Positions 33,601-37,238 of a stretch of 37,238 nt of DNA are shown in pieces. The stretch's first letter is position 1. Every line of letters starts with the position of its first letter. The DNA is from an uncultured Bacilli bacterium (lineage in GTDB: Bacteria > Bacillota_I > Bacilli_A > RF39 > UBA660): assembly GCA_944331945.1 (NCBI GenBank), contig CALVJC010000068.1, positions 1 to 37,238 of the forward strand, given 5' to 3'. Below the pieces are notes generated by a model. The model worked only from the letters and a program-made list of their open reading frames with translations, was not told the DNA's origin and did no database searches. The position numbers and the translations under genes were made by a program.

Positions 33601-35228
33601 GCCATCGTACCAATTAAACGAGAAACACATCCTAAACCTAATTTCGTATCAGCATCTAAGGTAATGACATATTTTATTTTTAAATCTTCTTGAATGGTAT
33701 TGATTTGGAAATAATCTTCTTGTTCTTCTTTGGTTAATTGGCCTAAGAGAAGTTGATTAAAGTCTTGTAAAGCCCCACGTTTTCTTTCCCAGCCAAGATA
33801 GGTTTCTTCACTGTTACTATATTTTCTTTTCCGATAGACGAAATGAAAGATTTGACTTTTGTATTTTTTGTTTAAAGCTTCACAACATTTTAATCCTTCT
33901 TCGATGATTTCTTGATCAAGAGGATAATTTTCGCTCTTATAGCTGGTAGCATCTCCTAATAGGGTGAAGAAAACATTTTCTTTTGGACTTAAGAGATAGT
34001 TTGCTTCTAAGTCACGAAATACTTTTCTTACTTTCTTTTTATCTTTTACGATTGTTACAATGACAAACATGGTTCTATATTCGTCTTTAATTTTATCTTT
34101 TAAGTCTAATTTTGGGAGGGGATGAGGGGGAAAGAATTTTAAGATAATTTTATTGGTTAATTGAATGACTAATTCACTTACGGGAATGAGAAGAAGAATA
34201 AAACTAAGAAAAACTGGACGAATTAAGTAAGGCGCTAAGAGAAGAGAAATAATACAGGTTGCAACAAGGATAAAAGCTAGATAACAGAAATTTCTTCTTT
34301 TCATATTTTTCTTTGGAAATAATAAGAAACCAATATGTTCTTCTTCTTTTCTTTCTTGCATTAACTTTTTTATATATTCTAATTCGGTTAATTTTTCTTT
34401 TTTGGCATTTTTCTTAATTTCAGTTCGATAGTATTCCTTACTTTCATCACTCATAATTTTGTAGGTTTTATCTTTCCAAAGTGTTTTTTCGGTCAAAGAA
34501 ATTTTGGCATATAAGGTTTCGTTTTTTACTTTGGATAATTCTTGGATAGAATAGAAGATATTAGAAATTAAAATACTGTTTTTCGCCATATCTTCATAGT
34601 AAGTTTCGATTTGTTCGTTTAAATTAAGATTTTCTTCTTTTAATAATTGATGGAATCGTTCTAAAACGGAAAGGTTTTTTTGTCCACTTTCTCTTACGAT
34701 GTTATAGAAATGTTCTAAAAAGGCCGGGGAGGTTAGTTTTTCTTTCGTTAAAAGAAGTGGATTGTTTTCTTTTTCTATTTGAGATAGAAGAATTTCGGCT
34801 TTTTCTCTTTGTTCTTTTCTTTTTTCTTCCTTTTGGCAAACCTTAGTTAATTGTTCTAAAATAACTAAGAAAGTAACTTGGCGAAAGGTAGAAATTTTGT
34901 CATAAGAAAAATAATCTTCCTGTTCTTTTTGATATTTGGTTAAATATTTCGTCATTTCCTCTGGTTGAAAACGACAGTGCTCTTTTTCAAATTCTTTTTT
35001 GATAATTGGGTATAAATCGGGTTTTGAAAAAGCATTGGCATAGTTTTTCTTTCTTTTAAAAAAACCTTTTAAGTCTTGCTTTTTTTCTACGATCATATAA
35101 TAGTTATCGACAATCCATTCATTGGTGGTGCCGATCAATTCATTTTGTTTTATTTGATAGACGAGTTTTTCATAATAACTTTCTAGATATTCTATTTGTT
35201 TTTGATAATTTCTAAAGTATGTCTTCAC
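27642..35228 (-). CDS. Cyclic beta-1,2-glucan synthase (NdvB/ChvB-like)
   Basis: The 2528-residue membrane enzyme makes beta-1,2-linked glucan from UDP-glucose and closes it into rings. Domains in order: a helical N-terminal part (1-310); two helices (313-356); a GT84 glycosyltransferase (about 400-690) with LDADT near 523, HDLLEG, and QHRW near 672; four or more helices (about 700-875); a glycoamylase-like region (about 895-1250) corresponding to the transglycosylating domain now called GH189; and a GH94 phosphorylase-like domain (1330-2510) with the catalytic Asp of GGGDWNDGM near 2216. It is slightly shorter than Brucella and rhizobial enzymes (about 2830). Start is GTG 35228 after AAGGTGAG. 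Confidence 0.93.
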   Translation of the reverse strand: MKTYFRNYQKQIEYLESYYEKLVYQIKQNELIGTTNEWIVDNYYMIVEKKQDLKGFFKRKKNYANAFSKPDLYPIIKKEFEKEHCRFQPEEMTKYLTKYQKEQEDYFSYDKISTFRQVTFLVILEQLTKVCQKEEKRKEQREKAEILLSQIEKENNPLLLTKEKLTSPAFLEHFYNIVRESGQKNLSVLERFHQLLKEENLNLNEQIETYYEDMAKNSILISNIFYSIQELSKVKNETLYAKISLTEKTLWKDKTYKIMSDESKEYYRTEIKKNAKKEKLTELEYIKKLMQERKEEEHIGFLLFPKKNMKRRNFCYLAFILVATCIISLLLAPYLIRPVFLSFILLLIPVSELVIQLTNKIILKFFPPHPLPKLDLKDKIKDEYRTMFVIVTIVKDKKKVRKVFRDLEANYLLSPKENVFFTLLGDATSYKSENYPLDQEIIEEGLKCCEALNKKYKSQIFHFVYRKRKYSNSEETYLGWERKRGALQDFNQLLLGQLTKEEQEDYFQINTIQEDLKIKYVITLDADTKLGLGCVSRLIGTMAHPMNQPVLNKERTKVIQGYGMMQPKVTFDLSLENQSTYSQTFAGLGGYDVYSSVVPDLYQDVFQESNFYGKGIYDLAVFNEVILNNHFPKNRILSHDLLEGSYTRCGYVSDVDVYDDFPSDFLVDSKRQHRWARGDMQILSWAFKKNPLNSIHRFKFIDNIRRGLLPFFLLLIIVLAYTISPTAPHFWILFVIFILLIPILFFIFEKIKSQNKRSTKTKQYQNTIVGLQSIVLKIVADFSSLPYHAKLYLDAFLRSIWRMYFSHKKLLSWVTSEEAANNTNNTLDTYLIKFQSNYWFCILLLLLVLWLNPVNIFAVLMISIVFLASPLYFYLMGQPVTERTISLSKKNQEDLFELAKKTWKYFDQALTKENNYLIPDNYQKNREEVYDIKTSATDISFSILAIISAYKLQIISRKRAFTLLDNILTTVEELKKWNGHLYNWYNIKTKEPMFPYYISTIDSGNFIASLIVLKELYQEEQEEAFEKRCEILIKKADFSKLFSKQTNTFTVGYDSLEEKKSPYHYDKFASESRLTSYIAIAKGDVSYKHWFALDKSLTKFHQYKGLLSWSGTSFEYYMPLLFMNDYPNTLIDESYYFAMYCQKEYQKEIAPNLPWGISEAAYNVLDDAKNYKYKAFGTPYLKFQSIDTDRKVISPYASFIALTKNPEEVYKNYQKWKKINMVGELGCYESYDIDDQEIVYAYFAHHQGMILTSLANYLANQTIQKYFQHDIQIEAFDILNKEKLQIKPMIDMKIRHYKAQEYRKEPLENDVRIYREIQEYPEVSALSNARYMILMNEKGNGFSRYKDIQLNRYRKISEQDYGCYLYMKENDNIWSNTYAPVNKTPDRYEVTFALDRLKYQRLDQEIVTNTEIIVTQKHNAEIRKITFKNLGETPHTLELTTYTEPIVCNNRNDISHRVFNSMFLTSEYSEEGKALIFERKERNKNNYYFVHKLWSKEFKEPNTYETERSNFLTRNDSYSNPSGLLKSLTNYTGDNLDPIASIRNKITLLAGEKKTVYILNGFGTSKQQILEILKDYQNEEEIQDAFRMVTLTTDKMIKQLGVNSEDVNRYNKALNYLYQTTKINLSQERRDYLLNNRLSQQNLWRFGISGDIPIILVEIDDLTSLGLTKELLKMFEYYKNRGIYVDMILLNSKDEEHASMIKEVIQNELFYIYSYQDPASYKGMIKVIEANEITEEERNLLRGIARLYFDTKKTHSLKDYIDSLQVQNKAKKKEEGKSLEYLPIEKPKLEFDNGFGGFQNNGKEYVIYNRNTPMPWSNVLASENFGTVITNTNNGFTYAFNSKEYKLTTWTNDTMLDDPSEGFFQDNIRIDFSKCTHGFGYSIFETKTKENFFKNTIFVPKEKKVKVNLLTITFEQDQEFNLTYFMNPVLGESEDTTIRHLITTFDQNQNALLIQNGYTKQFRDNIVYLKATEPIISFIDQPVIKGITIKVKGKAKEQKTIAFFLGCKENQDPFEITTVEEAIKLEKQTKEHWEKELGKITIETEDNRFNYMMNGWYLYQSLACRILARSGFYQVGGAFGFRDQLQDCMNIATTHQEYAKKQIINCAMHQFREGDVLHWWHETSRFGLRSRFKDDYLWLVYATYEYIEKTNDTSILEEPIPFVVGPLLEEHEEERGMEYYYTEEKWPLKEHLKIIMQKTKKEMGENGLPLMGGGDWNDGMNHIGIKGKGTSIWLGFFLYEVLSRYIKLCQKTNLEEVETYQKQQQDLKEALLKNGWDKTYYLRAIADDGTKIGGMDSQECQIDLISQSFAILTDIATEEQIPTILEAVEEKLVDTKHGLVKLLTPPFTQNWHDIGYIQNYAQGLRENGGQYTHAVAWYIMALSHLRQKEEALNVFTMLNPISHTMNKEDCQIYQVEPYVIPADIYTHKIFYAKGGWTWYTGSSAWFYKVGIEELLGFRKYGKTLHFDIDKIPFQSYHLTYHYKDTTYEITFQQSKTTKITLDQQEIKNDIPLSNDKKTHSIEIKGGKI

Positions 35229-35254
35229 TTCATCTCACCTTCCTACTCGCTACT

Positions 35255-35263
35255 ATTATAACA
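35255..35263 (-). promoter_or_regulatory. Extended -10 promoter of the glucan synthase-pgi operon
   Basis: On the minus strand TGT precedes TATAAT (35260-35255). The -35 region is weak. It lies about 27 bases before the GTG start and back to back with the divergent plus-strand promoter. Confidence 0.55.
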
Positions 35264-35293
35264 GATAAGTACTGTTTTTAAAATGAAAAATTG

Positions 35294-35322
35294 TTGAAAG
35301 AGAAGATGTCTTTTTATATAAT
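35294..35322 (+). promoter_or_regulatory. Promoter of the transglutaminase-like gene
   Basis: TTGAAA (35294-35299) and TATAAT (35317-35322) are 17 bases apart. The predicted start near 35329 overlaps the AGGTGA ribosome site, so the message is nearly leaderless. Confidence 0.8.
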
Positions 35323-35339
35323 GATAATAGGTGAAGGAT

Positions 35340-37199
35340 ATGCAATATGTTCCGCTAGTGGATATTCAAAAAGATCTTGTTTCTGTTTCGGATTTAAAGG
35401 ATGAACGATTGAAGATGGTTTCTATGATTGCAGTGGGAGAATCTTATACTCTTGCACAGTATCCGGATATTACTTTTTGCTATCATTCCAAAGAAAAGCC
35501 TTTTACGCTTCAAGATGATGTTTTTGCAGGTCAAATTTTATATATTAATCCGGAATATTATCAAGAGCATAAAGAGGAAGTAGACTTAGAACTTTCTCAT
35601 CTTTTGGCATCTGTACAGGGGAAAGAGCTTATTGTAGGTAAGAGTTTTATTAATGAGAAAACGGCTTTGGGAATCGCTCAAAATCAAAATCTTACGGAAG
35701 TGAGTTTGCAAAATTATTCTTTAGAAAAAAATGTCTTTGATCTTTTGAGTCAAAGTAAAAGTATTAAAAAAATTATAACTCCAAGTGTGGAAAGTGAGCT
35801 TGCCAATAGTTATGATCCAAGAATTGCTTATCGGATGAATCAGAAGATAGGGATAGGAACTCGATTCAATACTTTGGAAATGTTATTGACGAGTAAGGCG
35901 ATTAGCGTTGATAGTTGTGATTTGGAAGAAGTTTTCGACGTATTAAAACATCGGAATAAGGATTTACCGCAATTTATTGATATTAAAGTGACGGATTATT
36001 CTTTCTTAGAAAGTTTTGTCAAGAATATTGATTCTTTGTATGCGGGTGGTCCTTCTAAAGAAGATGAGGTTTTATCTGAATCAACATCAAATTCTTTTGA
36101 GGATAATCTAGGGCCAGTCACTGTTTCTTTTGAATTAGATCCGGTGAATATTGACCTTTCTGTTTTAAAACGGATAGAGGAAAGGGAATGTGAAAATATT
36201 CGGAAGATGATTAAGGAGAATTCTGAAACGTTATCTTTTTCTCAAACGATTCAGACAGAAGAAAAAATAAGATCTTTGTTGGAGCCTGTTATGGCAATTC
36301 AGGATCAACTTTCTCCTTTTGAATTATATACAAAATTGTATGAAGTTGCCAAAGATTTTAAGTCCTATCAAAAAGAAGATGAGAAAATAATGAGTCCTTG
36401 GGAATCTCGCTCTGTGTCTAATATTTTATTCAATGATTATATTGTTTGTGCTGGTTATGTTAATTTATTGCAAACATTTTGTCATCGTTTTGGTTTGGAT
36501 ACAAGCGATATGCATCTTTCTGTTATGCATGAAGAACAAGAAAATGTTGCTGTATCGGGTCATGCTAGATTACTGGTTCATATAAAAGATGAAAAATATG
36601 GTATTGATGGAGTTTATGTTAGTGATCCTACTTGGGATTCGATGGGAGATTATAAATATAATCATCTATTGATGACTTTTGAAGAGGTTGGACGCGAAAG
36701 AGATTCGGAAGGAATTTTTGATGTTACTTTCCATCCTTATGATTTTTTAAAAGTGAAAACGAAAGAAGAATTGGATGAAATGTTAAAGAATCCTACTCTT
36801 CGGGAAATGTTTCGAAAGTTGCCTACTTCGTTGCGGTCTATTGATAAAGGTGAGTTTTTAAGCTCTTGTGGATATGATTATAATCTAGAAAAAGAAGAGA
36901 CAAAAGAAAAATTAAAAGATTATTGTGTTTCGTTTCAGCAGGAACCAGTTGGTGGGGATAAGATTTTATCTTCTCTTGTTCATATTTATCAGTTAGAACA
37001 TAAAGAGGCTACGGAAGAAGAGATGATCGCTCATTTTCGGCCGATTCGGGAAAATTTGAAAAAGCTTGAGGATATTTACTATCCGACGATTGAAACGGTT
37101 TCAAGAAGAGGGAGAGCTTTTGATTTTGTAAAGAATAAATATGATAGTGCGAATGTGGAGCAGATCGTTCAAGAGGAAGTTCGAAGTGCTAAGATATAG
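35340..37199 (+). CDS. Large protein with a transglutaminase-like Cys-His-Asp domain
   Basis: The 619-residue protein is soluble and has no signal peptide. The N-terminal third has repeated strand-helix units (for example LSHLLASVQGKELIVGKSFIN, then QNLTEVSLQNYSLEKNVFDLL). A central helical region follows (250-370), then a transglutaminase-like core: DYIVCAGYVNLLQTFCHRFG (candidate nucleophile Cys), GHARLLVHIKDEKYGIDGVYVSDPTWD (His and Asp). A charged C-terminal part ends it. The spacing Cys to His to Asp fits the papain-fold transglutaminase core, so it may be a cysteine protease or amidase. GTG 35331 opens the frame, but AGGTGA at 35329-35334 places the start at ATG 35340. Substrate unknown. 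Confidence 0.75.
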   Translation: MQYVPLVDIQKDLVSVSDLKDERLKMVSMIAVGESYTLAQYPDITFCYHSKEKPFTLQDDVFAGQILYINPEYYQEHKEEVDLELSHLLASVQGKELIVGKSFINEKTALGIAQNQNLTEVSLQNYSLEKNVFDLLSQSKSIKKIITPSVESELANSYDPRIAYRMNQKIGIGTRFNTLEMLLTSKAISVDSCDLEEVFDVLKHRNKDLPQFIDIKVTDYSFLESFVKNIDSLYAGGPSKEDEVLSESTSNSFEDNLGPVTVSFELDPVNIDLSVLKRIEERECENIRKMIKENSETLSFSQTIQTEEKIRSLLEPVMAIQDQLSPFELYTKLYEVAKDFKSYQKEDEKIMSPWESRSVSNILFNDYIVCAGYVNLLQTFCHRFGLDTSDMHLSVMHEEQENVAVSGHARLLVHIKDEKYGIDGVYVSDPTWDSMGDYKYNHLLMTFEEVGRERDSEGIFDVTFHPYDFLKVKTKEELDEMLKNPTLREMFRKLPTSLRSIDKGEFLSSCGYDYNLEKEETKEKLKDYCVSFQQEPVGGDKILSSLVHIYQLEHKEATEEEMIAHFRPIRENLKKLEDIYYPTIETVSRRGRAFDFVKNKYDSANVEQIVQEEVRSAKI

Positions 37200-37238
37200 C
37201 ATTTCTTTTTATTTTGGTTTATACTCTTGGTAAGAGAG

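Noticed and set aside
37200..37238. CTCTT and AAGAG hairpin at the window end as a terminator
   Set aside because: The window stops before any T tract could be seen.

Overview
The window is about 37 kb of low-GC, standard-code DNA from the Bacillota. Evidence for this is a Tyr-specific T-box upstream of tyrS, an ezrA gene, a monocistronic rpsD with a long leader, a Bce-type antimicrobial-peptide module, AGGAGG-like ribosome binding sites and many extended -10 promoters (TGn followed by TATAAT-like hexamers). TGA is used as a stop. The backbone looks like a small-genome, gut-type member of the Bacilli or Erysipelotrichia. I cannot name the species.

Layout. 1-4498: the 3' end of a metal P-type ATPase; a T-box operon with a HAD hydrolase and tyrS; a membrane-anchored protein with seven propeller-like repeats; and a degenerate phosphoglycerate-mutase-like protein. 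4506-5921 (minus): polysaccharide deacetylase and rpsD with its leader. 6183-11158 (plus): ezrA overlapping a type IV pilin-like gene, then several small membrane or unknown proteins. 11167-15853 (minus): response regulator, sensor kinase, an operator matching the BceR consensus, ABC ATPase, FtsX-type permease, and a 36-codon membrane peptide gene coupled to the permease. 15907-17619 (minus): an unknown protein and a DUF3048 protein. 17800-18186: a small four-helix membrane protein.

18187-22713 is the accessory part, richer in A+T and in AGA and ATA codons than the genes around it. It holds an RsgA-type GTPase, a shikimate-kinase-like P-loop protein, and a two-gene unit made of a minimal HipA-fold kinase and a HIRAN-domain protein whose N-terminus may be HipA_N/HipS-like. 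The last 3.1 kb of it lies between an intact tRNA-Trp with its terminator (22670-22787) and a decayed copy of the same tRNA tail and terminator (19575-19622). This is the footprint expected of integration at a tRNA gene, although no integrase is left.

22868-26481 (plus): a SleB/CwlJ-type hydrolase, pta, a DUF1848 protein translationally coupled to pta, and an unknown anchored protein. 26461-35228 (minus): a two-gene operon of a 2528-residue cyclic beta-1,2-glucan synthase and glucose-6-phosphate isomerase. 35340-37199 (plus): a large protein with a transglutaminase-like Cys-His-Asp core.

The best candidate for an undescribed system is the kinase-HIRAN pair in the tRNA-Trp-bounded island. Its neighbours (RsgA, a P-loop kinase) and the known targets of HipA-type kinases (aminoacyl-tRNA synthetases) point towards translation control or defence. 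The function is inferred, not shown.
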